Shown here piece by piece: positions 1 through 10,967 of a stretch of 64,000 nucleotides of DNA (positions are counted from its first letter, which is position 1; each line of letters starts with the position of its first letter). Both the position numbers and the translations under genes were made by a program. The DNA is from Anaeramoeba flamelloides (Eukaryota > Metamonada > Anaeramoebidae), in the NCBI GenBank assembly GCA_027625915.1, contig JANTQA010000063.1:7397501-7461500 (forward strand), given 5' to 3'. Below the pieces are notes generated by a model, which saw nothing but the letters and a program-made list of their open reading frames with translations, made no database searches and was not told the origin of the DNA.

Positions 1-561
1 GGTTTACAATCCCTGAAATTTGAAAAGAGATTATCTTGTGTCGTTGTTAGCGACTTGTTAATTTGGTTCTTAGCTGATCGATCTTGTGTTTGGTATGGGC
101 TTTAATAGTGATTCAAAATGGCAATTTTTGACAACTTTTTATAAATTTTTTTTCCGAAATCCAAATTGAAGAGTGGAAGAATACTATACCGAAAGGTAAG
201 TTATTAAAAAAATGTGATTTGTAGGTTGTTGATTGAAATTTTTAATTAGGTTTGGTTTTATTTGGTGCTTTTTTAAAAAATTTGTTTTCAAATCAAGTTA
301 ATTGACAAAAAATTAAATCAATTTTTTTTTTTTACAACCCAAAAATCAAAATTTATTCTTGAACGTCTATCAATCTATAAGTGTTACACTCTTCAATTTG
401 GATTTCGGAAAAAAAATTTATAAAAAGTTGTCAAAAATTGCCATTTTGAATCACTATTAAAGCCCATACCAAACACAAGATCGATCAGCTAAGAACCAAA
501 TTAACAAGTCGCTAACAACGACACAAGATAATCTCTTTTCAAATTTCAGGTATTGTAAGCC
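1..561. repeat. Large foldback (inverted) repeat, arms of 175 bp
   Basis: Bases 1-175 are repeated in inverted orientation at 387-561, with a 211 bp spacer. The only differences I see are at arm positions 3 and 11, so the arms are nearly identical and therefore young or homogenised. The left arm touches the window edge, so the repeat may extend further. Each arm, read inward, holds an open frame ending in LIWFLADRSCVWYGL and a TAA (1-105 on +, 561-457 on -). This looks more like protein than the surroundings, but I do not recognise it. It could be a foldback element, a duplicated gene tail, or a source of double-stranded RNA. Confidence 0.85.
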
Positions 562-3327
562 TTAAGGGTATAGTAACTTTTATTCATTTTTTCCCCAGGG
601 GAAATAGAGTAAAAATTTACATAAGGATACAATTAAACCCGATAAGAAACTTCATTTATCAACTTTAGAGAATTAAATAATCATTTTTAAAAGATTTCAT
701 TTTTAACCAAATTAAATTTCCAGTCAAAACATTTGGATTATATTTTGTTTGATTTTTGTATCAAATTAGAAAAAAAAAATTTGGAAGAAAATTAAATTTT
801 CGAAGAAAAATCACTTTTAGTAATTTCAGAGAGTCTTATGAGCAAATAAACTTGAAACTTTAATCTTATTTTAAAAAATACAACAAAAATAAATCCAATA
901 TTGAATTCTTGAAGATCCAAAAAAAATTGATAATCTATTTGATTCACAAATATTTATTAAATTTCTTGAAATTTAAAATACTAGTCAATATCCTTTTTCA
1001 AATATAAAGAGTAAAAAAATTGACTTTTTCTATTAAAATCGGTTATTTGATAATATATATCTTTTTTTTTTATTAGAAATATTTATATATAATTTGTTTT
1101 ATTTGTTGGAAAATCTTTAAAAAATTGAGAAATAATTGTAAGGCCTATTCATACATTTAATCTTTGTATTATTAAAGACTCACTGAAAAAAAATAAGATT
1201 GAGTTATTAATTATTGAATACAAATAATTTAATTTAAAATTATTTCTCTAGATTATAAGTTAAATTTTCAAAAGTTTTTAAAAAGTATTTTCGAAGACTT
1301 TTTAATTCAATTGTTTGGTTCTTTTTCTCAGATTTTTTGATTCAATAACAAGTTACAATAGATTTTTACTATTCTTTCAATCAAAAAATTATATTTTTTT
1401 AACAAGTTAACAATAATTATTGTATATTTTTTTGAATCTGAGTCGATTCTACTTTTTTAGCATATCATTTTAGGAATGGAAAGTTCTATTTCTTCTATTT
1501 AGTGGTTAACTTTTATAGAGATTAAACCATTTTAAAAAACGTTTATTGAAGATTCAAGTAAATTTTATAAAAGGAAATAATTTTTTGTTGATTCAAATAT
1601 TCGTTGAGAATTTTCCTTTTGAAAAAAAAATAAAAAATATGTTGATTTTTTTTTTTTTAATTAAAAACAAAAATTCTTCTTTTAAGGGATATTCTCTATT
1701 ATTTTTTTTTGATTAATTTCTAAATAAGGATTCCTGATTTATAAATATGTTTAATATTGAAAATAAACGGGGGTTTTTAAATCATAGTAATTGGCAAAAA
1801 AATTTCTCAACACCTATCAAATTTGGGTAAAAAAAATAATATTGATTAGTCTCTTAATCAGAATTTTGAGACCTTTTTGTTAGAAATTTAGATTAATTAG
1901 ACTTTTAATATTATCAAAATGTCGTTCTGAATGTTCTTGATCGTTATTTTTATCATAGATCACCAATTAGGTATTTAATTGTATGTTGTTTTTTTTTTTT
2001 TGATATTTCTAACAAATATTTCTCTATCATTTTTTTTAATGACACAAATTTATACAGCAGAGTTTGCTATTAAAAAAAACGAAAAAGGAAAATGTTAACA
2101 TTAGAAAAAGTCAGTACTTGGATTAATCTTAAATAAATGATAATAAAGTTTATTTACATTGTAATTATTATTTCAGAACGAAAAATTCATGGATTTTTTT
2201 GTTTTTCTTGTTTTTAGAACTGACAAAATTATGAAAATTTTCTTATTCATAAATAAAGTTCTATTTCAATAAATAAATTTAAATTCTGTGATAAATAAAT
2301 TTTGTTTAAATTTTTCTTTTTGATATTTACTTGGATAGGTAATTTTTAATATTTTTCAAAAAATTGAAATCATCTAATAAAAATGTCAAATACAGAAAAA
2401 AAAAATTATTAATGATAAATATATGGTATCCTAAGTTTCCAACAATCTCAAATGGTTGAATAATGGTAAAACGTTTACCCAGTTCTTTTTAAGTTGGGAA
2501 ACCTAGTAAAAGTATCATCGAGTTTTTGGAATTGAAAAAAATTGAGTAAAAACGATTATTTTACTATATTCTGTTAAAACCTGGGAAAATCAAAAAAAAA
2601 TTTCCTCAAAAAAAAATAAAGGTGATTTTTTTTAAATTGTGAAATAAAAAGTAAATTTAAATAAATTTTCGGTTTATTTCAACAATTAAAAAAAAACCTT
2701 AGGGTACAAAAATAAAAAAATATTTTTTTGAATTTCAAATAATAAATCGATCTTTAAAAAATCAAAAAAAAAAAAATTAATTCCACATTTGAAAGATATT
2801 TATTAAATTTAAAATTCCTTCAAAGAGTAATAAAATAAATTCTTAGCTATGCGAAAGAAAATATTATAGAAATTTTTTAATATTGAATTTGAAAAAAATA
2901 TTAGTAGTACCTCGAAAATAAATTATTTCTGAGTTGACGATAAAATATTTTTAAAAAATCATTATCTAAAAATATCTATCAAAAAAAAAAAAATAAGCTT
3001 ATTATAAGTAAATTGTTTAAAAAGTAAAAAATAAGTATTTTTTTATTGTTTTTTTTTTGGGTTTTTTTTTAACGAGATTATAGAATTCTATATTTTTCTG
3101 TTAAGTGATTATCGTTAATCACAGACATCAATAAATTTCAAAAAACCATGAAGTTCGATTTTATTTACCCAATTGTATGTATTAGAAAAAAATAAGTAAA
3201 TATATTCCCATATTAGAGATAAGTATATAAATTATAGAGTACAAATTTATTATTCTAATTCGGAAATTATTTTAATATTGTTAATCTGAAAACTATTTCT
3301 AAAAATATGACTCACATGAAGTAATAA

Positions 3328-3334
<7 letters not shown>
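562..3334. other. Gene-free AT-rich stretch
   Basis: No conserved coding frame was recognised on either strand. The stretch is dominated by A and T homopolymers. It contains one copy of the GGGACTAGTC inverted-end repeat (1680-1862), annotated separately. Confidence 0.6.
1680..1862 (-). repeat. GGGACTAGTC inverted-end repeat, reverse copy
   Basis: This is a reverse-orientation relative of the repeats at 19226-19400 and 36622-36806. Shared interior words include TAATTGGCAAAAAAATTTCT and ATAAGGATTCC. The ends are diverged forms of AAGGGACTAGTCTCTATTAA, pointing outward. A small non-autonomous DNA element (MITE) is the likely origin. Confidence 0.55.

Positions 3335-3371
<37 letters not shown>
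3335..3371. repeat. (TA)n microsatellite
   Basis: About 18 uninterrupted TA units, ending exactly where the 77 bp GC-rich unit begins. A second, shorter TA run (about 3459-3475) lies just beyond the far end of that unit. Confidence 0.95.
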
Positions 3372-3374
<3 letters not shown>

Positions 3375-3448
3375 AGGTATGACGATTTTTTTGATGTCGT
3401 TAAACGTGTTGGCGCAAGCGTGAGCGACGCATTTAATTCGTTTCTCCG
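3372..3448 (+). repeat. 77 bp GC-rich unit inside (TA)n, copy 1
   Basis: The unit starts CACAGGTATGACGATTTT and ends CGTTTCTCCG. It has a GC-rich core with GCGTGAGCGACGC and sits between TA arrays. A second unit of exactly the same length lies at 27411-27487 in the opposite orientation, also between TA arrays. The ends (CACAG against CAGAG on the opposite strand) look like very short inverted termini. The base composition is strikingly unlike the surroundings. A tiny non-autonomous mobile element is the simplest reading. A structured RNA or protein-binding site is also possible. Confidence 0.7.
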
Positions 3449-3477
3449 ATATGATATACATATATATATATATATAG

Positions 3478-4324
3478 GATATATCTATATCTATCTATCT
3501 ATGTATGTATGTATAATATTTTTTAAAACAGAACTTCTAAAAGAAATAGTAAATTTCATATGCCATGAATTCAGATACTAAAGATTGTTTTTATTTCTCT
3601 CAGTATATTTCAAAAATCATTCAGTATTATAACAAAAAAATTCTATAAAACTAATATAACAATAATTAAAATAATGGAACAAATAATTTATTGTGTATAT
3701 TTATTTTTATTTATTCACAAAAAAAATTTATCTAAAAAAATTCAATTAAAATTTATTTTGATGTAAAGAAAAACTTTTTTTAAAAAATTTAAATAATCGA
3801 TCACAAAAAAATAAAAGTGGGCAAAAAAGTTATTAAGTAAAGATTAATAATTGTACATTAAATATATCAGATACTTGATTTAACCCGTCTGTTCATATGT
3901 ATTGGGCACTTTTATTTAATTTTTGTTGGTTCGTCAATTTCTCCCTGTTATTTAAAAAATAATAAACAATATAATATATTGAGTGAGTTTTTAAAAATGT
4001 TATAATATTATAATTCTTTGAAAAAAATAAAAAAAAAAGTAAGGGTTATTATGTAGGTTAACACACGTTTCAAATTTTTTGTATCAGTTAAACAAAGAAA
4101 TATTCTTACTAAAATGATAAAAGAAGTAATTTTGGACAAAAAAAAAACACTTTAATATAATATAAAGAATTTTGACAAAAGGAAAATTATAAAAAAATGA
4201 AATTTTTTTATTTACATAATATAATATGGGAATATTAAGGATATAAAGGTTAAGAAATGAGAAATATACTTATGAATTAAGTACAAAAATTAGGTTTAAA
4301 ACTGGTATAGAGTATTAATTTTTT
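3478..4324. other. Gene-free AT-rich stretch
   Basis: A short TATC/TATG-type microsatellite lies at 3479-3512. I see no gene in the remainder. Confidence 0.55.
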
Positions 4325-5009
4325 TTTAATATAATTTTCTCTCTTGACAGTTCAAGTAAAATCAGAGGATGAAAAAAATTACTGATCACAAAAACCAAAT
4401 TAGTAATTCTGAAAAAAAATTTTTTTTAAGCCAATAATTTTTATTTTTTTTGTGATCAATAAAAATTCACTTAAGAGGGGTAAAATAACAATTTAAAAAA
4501 ATTCTGTGAGATGATCTAATTTGGAAACACAAAAAAGATAAATTTTGACCAATTTTCTTTCTCAAATTATAATTTTTTTGAATAAAAAATTATTCTGTTT
4601 TTAATGATTAAATTGTTTACAATTTTAAAAGTTTTAAATGGAAAATACCAATTTTATTGTTTTAGCAGTTTCAAAAATTAAAAATCAAACTCTTTTCAAT
4701 GTGTAAAATACAAAATCCCCCACTTAAATCGGAAATCATGAATTTCCCCAGTTTTCCAACACTTTTAAAGTAATTAAACCATGCTCCTATTTTATTATAT
4801 ATATATATATTTCATTTCATTTATTTTGTTAAGTTTTTTCGTTTGCGTTTTTTCATATCCCAGAAACGAAAAGTATGATTTCAGATTATTTCGAGGACTT
4901 TTTCAAAACACGAAAACACAAATGAAACGAAAAAAACATAGAAAAAACTTGAAAAAACACGATTTTATACATCTTTCATGATTTTGAAACGAAAAATTGT
5001 ACAACCTGT
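4325..5009 (+). repeat. Long dispersed repeat ending in CCTGTG at a (TA)n array, copy 1
   Basis: Related sequence occurs in reverse at about 25332-26025 and directly at about 27633-28150. Shared landmarks are a GATCTAATTTGGAA block, the word CCCAGAAACGAAAAGTAT, and AACACGATTTTATA near the end. The right end reads CCTGTG, the reverse complement of the CACAGG that starts the 77 bp unit, and runs straight into (AT)n (about 5010-5037). A short frame at 4781-4981 lies within the repeat and is not regarded as a gene. Confidence 0.65.
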
Positions 5010-5010
5010 G

Positions 5011-5037
<27 letters not shown>

Positions 5038-5041
<4 letters not shown>

Positions 5042-5645
5042 GTCCAAGGTTACCGTGCAATTTTTTATTCAATAACAACTAGAAATATAATCTGATAGTA
5101 ATTCATGTTTTAATCATTCTAAATAAATAAAAACCAGATATTTCAAAAATTATTAAAAAAATAAAACCAAAAAACTAAAGAAAAGTGGGTAAAAATTGTT
5201 GAAAGAGATATACAAATTATTAATAAGTAAACCTTTACAGAAAAAAGTTAATAAGAAGATTTTTTGTTAATAATTAAATTTATTTTAAAAGGTATTACTC
5301 AATCTCATTTTTCTTAGTAATTATTTATCTTTTTCAAGATATTTTTTTTTTTTCTAGATCTTTGGCAAAAAAAAAACAAAAAGAAAAATAAAAATAAAAT
5401 AAAAAAAAAATCAATTAGAAATTGAACAAGAAAAAGAAAAAGAAGAAGAAGAAAAAAAGAAAAACTACAATTTGAAAAAGCAAAAAAAAAATTAGAAAAA
5501 AATATTCTGATCCAAATTTTTGTAATTTATTTTTTTATAGAATATGGGATAAACACTCAAAAAACATTAATATTATAAAGTGAGTCAAAATTTTTGATAA
5601 TTAGTTTATTAATTTGGACTCTTTGTTAAATGTCAAAATTTTAAA
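5038..5645 (+). repeat. Dispersed repeat with GTGAGTCA motifs, copy 1
   Basis: This matches the reverse complement of 26520-27068. Shared words include AAAGTGAGTCAAAATTTTTG, TGATCCAAATTTTTG and CAATTTGAAAAAGCAAA. It begins directly after a (TA)n array. No coding capacity is seen. It is probably a non-autonomous element or the inner part of one. Confidence 0.6.
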
Positions 5646-6187
5646 AATCTCAAATTTGAACAATTAATTGTAAAAATGGCTGAAAATGAAAATATATATG
5701 TAGATTGTTTTATTTCGATAAATTTTAAATATATTAGAAAACATCTATTGTGAGAATTGTATTTTTTTATCTCTATAAAAAAAGAGGTGTGTTTTCAATT
5801 AATCCTATCATAATATTTTGTTTCTAAATTTGGCAATTATTTAGATAACTTAGATCTGAATTGGATTTTTTTTATAAATGTTTTTTTGTTATTAAATTAA
5901 AATTCACAATAATCAAGTGCCTTATCTTAAATTAAAAATCTTTTAAATTTATAAAAATGATTTTAATTTTAAATTTTAAAAACAAAATGATATTTGAATA
6001 TTGAGACATCACCCTCTGTTAATTTTGAAGATTTATGATTCGTTTGATCTCTATATATGAAAAAGTGTTATAATTGATAATTTTATAATATTTACAGAAA
6101 TATCACCATTAAAAATGGTTAATAGTTACTCGATAATTTAAATTTTTAATGAAAATATGAGTATTTATGTTTTTGAATTTTGACTAA
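5646..6187. other. Gene-free AT-rich stretch
   Basis: Nothing recognised beyond A/T-rich sequence. Confidence 0.5.
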
Positions 6188-6755
6188 TAATGCCTTTTTG
6201 AAAAAATATGGCATTTTTTTCATACCATTCATACAAAATAATATTTGTTAGTGGTACTATTCATTAACAGGCAATACTAAATTAAGTTAAATATAAATCC
6301 TTGTTGAATAAATGAGATTGGAATTTATTTCAAAAAATAATTAAAAAAAAACAAACTTTTTTTGAAAAAGATATATAACCTATTTTAATCAAAAAACTGG
6401 AAATATGTAAAGTGTAAAAATGATTTTTAAAATAATAAAATACACACCATGTTATCTATTCTATTTGAAAATTTTGTTGGGATAAAGCCTTCTTTATAGA
6501 AATAATTTTTTCAATCAAATTGTAAATAACAGAGATCAATTTTCACTCCTAAAAAATATCAGATCAAATCATAGATCAAAAAATTAAATATCTTTTATTG
6601 ATGTAATAGCATACAAAAAGCAAATTGAATTATTATCAAGAATAAATAAATTGTTTTTAATGATTTTGTTTATTTAAATAATTTTAAGACAAATTGAGTT
6701 TAATGAATCTATTCTAAAATAATTTTTGACCGAGTTACTTGGAAAGAGCTTCTTT
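6188..6755 (-). mobile_element. ~600 bp MITE (AAGCTATTTCC family), reverse copy
   Basis: This is a reverse-orientation copy of the family best seen at 29046-29639 and 19896-20487. Recognisable parts are a TGGCATTTTTT left end, ATTATCAAGAATAAATAAATT in the middle and CTTGGAAAGAGCTT at the far end. It is diverged and has no transposase frame. Confidence 0.6.
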
Positions 6756-7078
6756 TGATCAAATCAAAATCATTGATTTTCTGGTTTTTTGATTTGAAAG
6801 CCAATTTTGACAAAGTAAATTTAAAAAACGGAAAAAAAAAATGAATTTTTCTTGTTATTTCGAATTTCTTAATGTTAGATTTGTTGTTCTAACACAAACA
6901 CAGCTCAAAAAAAAATCAGATTTCAAATAAAATTTTTCATTTTTTGAATTTTTTGCCATTTCATTTTGTTTTCCTCCTTTACTCAAAATAATAATTTTTT
7001 GGAAAACAACTTACCACCCAATCAAACAGCAAACAAACAATATAATTCTTTTTTTTTCTTTTTCTCTTGTTAAATTAC

Positions 7079-7552
7079 TGTAGTCAAAATAAAGCGTGCT
7101 GAAAAATTTAATGCGTGTTTCATAAGAAAAAGCGTGTTTTTTTGTTATAGAAGACCTATACATTAACCAATAAAAGAAATCAATAATAAACCCTAAAAAA
7201 ATATGGTATTGGTTTCTTAAAGTTCTATTATTTAAAAAGAAATTCTAAAAATGAAGGATCAAATTGCAAAATTTATCTTAAAAAATAGAGTAAATTTTTG
7301 AGAAAATTTTAATCATCAAAAAAACAAAAAAATTCCAAAAAATTGTGATATTAATGAAAAATTTTCAACTATTTGCTTGAATAATTTAAATTTTACTGAA
7401 AATAACCTGACCTTTACTTTCAAAATTGATTTGAACTTAAGTATACTATTGGGTAGTAGATTGGATGTTGCCTTGGTACAAGAATAAAAAAAAGCACGGA
7501 TAATATTTGAAACACGGATTATAGTTGTTGTGCACGCTTTATTTTGATGACT
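7079..7552. mobile_element. Inverted-end repeat immediately upstream of ras gene 1
   Basis: The left end carries TCAAAATAAAGCGTGC, and the right end carries its near reverse complement GCACGCTTTATTTTGATGA. The pairing extends roughly 60 bp inward, with further GCGTGTTT-like blocks. A homologous segment lies at 8483-8967, on the other side of the Ras gene and in the same orientation. The right end is only about 35 bp from the Ras start codon, so the element contributes promoter or 5' UTR sequence. It contains a frame on the minus strand (7316-7642) that I do not consider a gene. Confidence 0.7.
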
Positions 7553-7587
7553 GTACCTTTGATTAACAAACAATCTTTTGTTCCAAA

Positions 7588-8381
7588 ATGGAAAGACACA
7601 GCATTGTTGTTGTAGGAGGAGGAGGTGTTGGGAAATCAGCAATTACCATTCGATTTGTTCTCAACCGATTTGTTACAGATTATGGTAAATCTTAATCTTT
7701 CTTTCTTGTTTCCTACGAGTTTGTTATAAAAATCCACGTCTAATTTTTCCAAAATTGATTCGAAAATTCAAAAAAAGAATCTTTGGGTTGGAAACAAACT
7801 CTTCTTTTTTTTTTGTTTGTGATTGAATACCACTTTGAAAAATTTCAATTTTTTTTGATTGTTTTGTACTTTTATTAGATCCAACAATTCAAGATTCGTA
7901 TGAAAAGGAAATTGTGCTTGATCAAAACAAATGCCTTCTAGATATTTTGGATTCTGCAGGATGTGAAGAGTTTTATTATTTGCAGGGGATTACCTACAGA
8001 ACAGGAGATGGGTTTTTAATTGTATACTCAATAACAGATCGGAGTTCTTTTGATCTGGTCACACATTTTCTTCACGAAATTTGTCAAATAAAAGATCTCA
8101 AGGAAGAGGAAGTTCCAATGATTATTGTTGGGAATAAATGTGATCTTGAGATTGAAAGGGAGGTTTCTTATCAAGAGGGACAAGATTTGGCACGTCTAAA
8201 ACACTGCAAATTTATTGAAACTTCAGCCCGAACAAACCAAAACCTTGAAGAGGTGTTTTATGCTATAGCTAGAGAAACAAAACAAATAAAATGTTATTGT
8301 GAAGAATATAATAAACTTAGCATTCTTAAAAAAAAAAAAAAAAATAAGGCACCCCAGGAAGAGCCATGTATAATTATTTAA
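7588..8381 (+). CDS. Ras-family small GTPase, gene 1 (two exons, Q61C)
   Basis: Membrane-anchored GTP/GDP switch, 199 residues. The exons are 7588-7684 and 7879-8381. The 194-base intron (GTAAAT..TTAG) interrupts codon 33, phase 1. Numbering is collinear with mammalian Ras. The P-loop is GGGGVGKS (10-17), switch I is YDPTIQDSY (32-40), G3 is DSAGCEEF (57-64), G4 is NKCD and G5 is ETSA. The tail ends in a lysine run and the CaaX box CIII, so prenylation is expected. Residue 61, normally the catalytic Gln, is Cys, and residue 58 is Ser. This predicts slow intrinsic and GAP-stimulated hydrolysis. Switch I has Gln at 37 instead of Glu. The start is the only ATG that precedes the P-loop at the right distance. 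The frame is intact, and a repeat of one family flanks the gene on both sides. Identification as a Ras family member is firm. The effector and pathway are unknown. Confidence 0.95.
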
Positions 8382-8482
8382 ATAAAACATTTTTTCCTGT
8401 TCAACACGGATCTTTCATAATTTATGAGCCCAAAATGAATTAGGTGCATGGAATTTACAAAAGAAAAGTTTTAAACTGTTGC

Positions 8483-8967
8483 CAAAATAACTCGGGTAGA
8501 AAAGTTTAATCCCTGTTTCAAAATATAAAGCGTGTTTTTTTTGTTATAGAAGACCTATACAATCAACTGATCAAATAAACTGGCAATAAACTAGAAGTAA
8601 AATATGGTATTAGTTTCATAAAGTTCAATTATTAAAATAGAAATTCGAAAAATGAAGCTTCAAATTGAAAAATTTATATCAAAAAATAGAGTTAATTTTT
8701 TAGACAATTTTTTATAATCAAAGAAATAACGATCACTTTCCAAAAAAATGAGAATCTACAAAAAATTTTCTACTAATTAAATTCCTAATTTAAAATTTAC
8801 TTAAAATATCAAGGAATTGACCTTCAAAATTGAGTTTAACTTTGGTATATTGCTAGAGTAGTTACTTGGATTGTTTGTTGCATTGGAACAAGAAGAAAAA
8901 AAAAGCAAAACTTATATTATGTAGCATGGATTTTAATCTTTGGGCACCATTATTTGGATCACTGGAA
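8483..8967. repeat. Second copy of the ras-flanking repeat, with possible ras exon stub beyond it
   Basis: Collinear with 7079-7552: TTGTTATAGAAGACCTATAC, ATATGGTATTAGTTTC and TTGCATTGGAACAAGAA are shared with small changes. Beyond the repeat, at about 9002-9030, the words GGAAAT and AACCATTCGAT resemble the end of ras exon 1. This may be what is left of a tandem ras copy. The alternative is two independent insertions of one element, with chance similarity beyond. Confidence 0.6.
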
Positions 8968-9224
8968 TTTTTTTATTTAATAAGGTTGTCTTACATCAAA
9001 TAATTTGGAAATAATAACCATTCGATGATCTGGCTCATTTCAGTGTACATTAGTCAGAAAGAAATCCCCCTTTTGATTTTAAAACATTTTTTGTCAATTT
9101 TTTTGCATTGAATGAAAAAATTGAAAATTTATTAAATCCAAACAAAAAACCCTGAAATTTTCAAAAACCCTTGAAATTCCTTTTTTCGGATCAAATCAAA
9201 ATATTAACCAAAATTGGAAAATAT

Positions 9225-9860
9225 TATGACATTATTCAGATAAAGATATAAATTATCAACTAATCATTAATTATTTTAATTGGGGGTACACATGCACAGA
9301 TTCTAAATCTATCAATTTTAACCCTTTGGCAAATGTACAAATCAAAAAAAATCACAAAACTTCAAAATCAATACAGAAAATTACTAAAAAATATAAATCT
9401 AATTATGAGATTAAATTTTACAATCAGAATCATTCTAATCAATTTAAAATATTTGAATATATCTTTTTAATTTGAAAAGGGTCTTTTATTATTACGAATT
9501 TACATGATATTTTGGAACCTATTTTGTAAAAAAAAAATCCTTAAAGTTTCACAATTTTGAAAATGTTATTAAAGGAAAGGTTGTTTTAAATAAACACCTT
9601 ATTTTGCAAATATAAAAAATAAAGCAATTCTCATAATAGATGTTTTCAAATAGTTTTAGAATTTATCTAACGGGTAATCACTTGAAACAAAATTAGAATT
9701 TTGTTTCAGTCCATTTTCTCTATTAATTTTGAAGTTTTGTGATTTTTTTGATTTGTACATTTGCCAAAGGGTTCAAATTGAGAGATTTGGAATATGTACA
9801 TCAATATCCTGATTAGAACTGTTGATGATTAGTTGATAATTTATATATTTATCTAAAAAA
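9225..9860. repeat. Foldback element with ~160 bp inverted ends
   Basis: Bases 9225-9384 reappear inverted at about 9700-9860. Shared blocks include ATTATCAACTAATCATTAAT-like ends and the pair CCTTTGGCAAATGTACAAAT / ATTTGTACATTTGCCAAAGG. The arms are diverged, so the element is older than the one at 1-561. The middle has no coding frame. Confidence 0.75.
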
Positions 9861-10967
9861 GGGGAGTATATTTTCCACTTTTTAAAAATATTTTCAATTG
9901 ATCAGATAAATGTAATTTCTCGGTTTAAGGAAATTTCCTGTTTTTATTTAACAGTAAATAGATTAAATTTTTTTAGACAAGTAAAAAAGTATTTTAGGAA
10001 AATTTTTTCAAGTTAATGTTTTGGTTGTTTTTCTCTGATTAATTTGTTAAGGAAGTAAGAACATTTTAACATTTTTGAAAATTTTAAGGTGTGATAGCAT
10101 TACTGAAAAAATATTTTTTGAGGGTCACATGGGATTGGAAACTTTGAAAATCAAAACACCAATCACTGTTTGCGATTTGAAAAGAAAAAGAATAATTGTA
10201 ATTTAGAATTGATTCTTAAATTTTTCCATTTTTTTTTTGATTAAAATTGTGGGTTTTATTAAATTATATTTGAATCTAGAGATGTGTTTATACGAATGAG
10301 TTAAATTAATCAAAGAATAAACATAAAAAATTATGCCCCGAAAGGGTATTTCTTTGAAACGAATATTTTCTTTTAAAAGACCAAACAAGAAAGATCACCT
10401 TTTCAAATAAATACGTTGAAATCAAGGTTGAACAATTAAAAATCAACCTAGGCAGTTTTTTGAAGATGTTTCTTCTTAATCTTTTGAATTTGAATGAGAA
10501 TCAATAAGGTTATTTTGAACAACTCTCACTCATTCATATCTATTAGTATTTTAAGAAAACTTGTTTTTTGACAAATGTGTTTTCAAAATTCAATTTTTAA
10601 ATATTTTAATCCAAACTCTATTCGACCCTAAAAGATTTTAACTCAGATTAAAGACAATTAATCGATTAAATAATTGGCCAGAGCATATCTTTTTAAACAT
10701 TCATAATTGTACTCCATTACAAAATTTTTACAAAACTAAAATTTGGATTATTTTAATTTGAAAAATTGAATGAACAAAAGAAAGTCCAAATTTCAAAGTA
10801 ATATAAAAAAATGAATTTAACTGATGCTTATTAAAATAAATGAAAGATGAAAGATTTAAAAAAAAATGATTTATTTAAATTAGGGGTTATTACAAAAACA
10901 TATTTATAATTAAAAAGATATTTCAAAAATAATTCAATTAAAAAAAAAAAAAAGATATTGAAAAAGT
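9861..10967. other. Gene-free stretch between the convergent ras genes
   Basis: AT-rich with no recognisable gene. The last part lies downstream of the minus-strand Ras gene and would include its 3' UTR. Confidence 0.5.
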
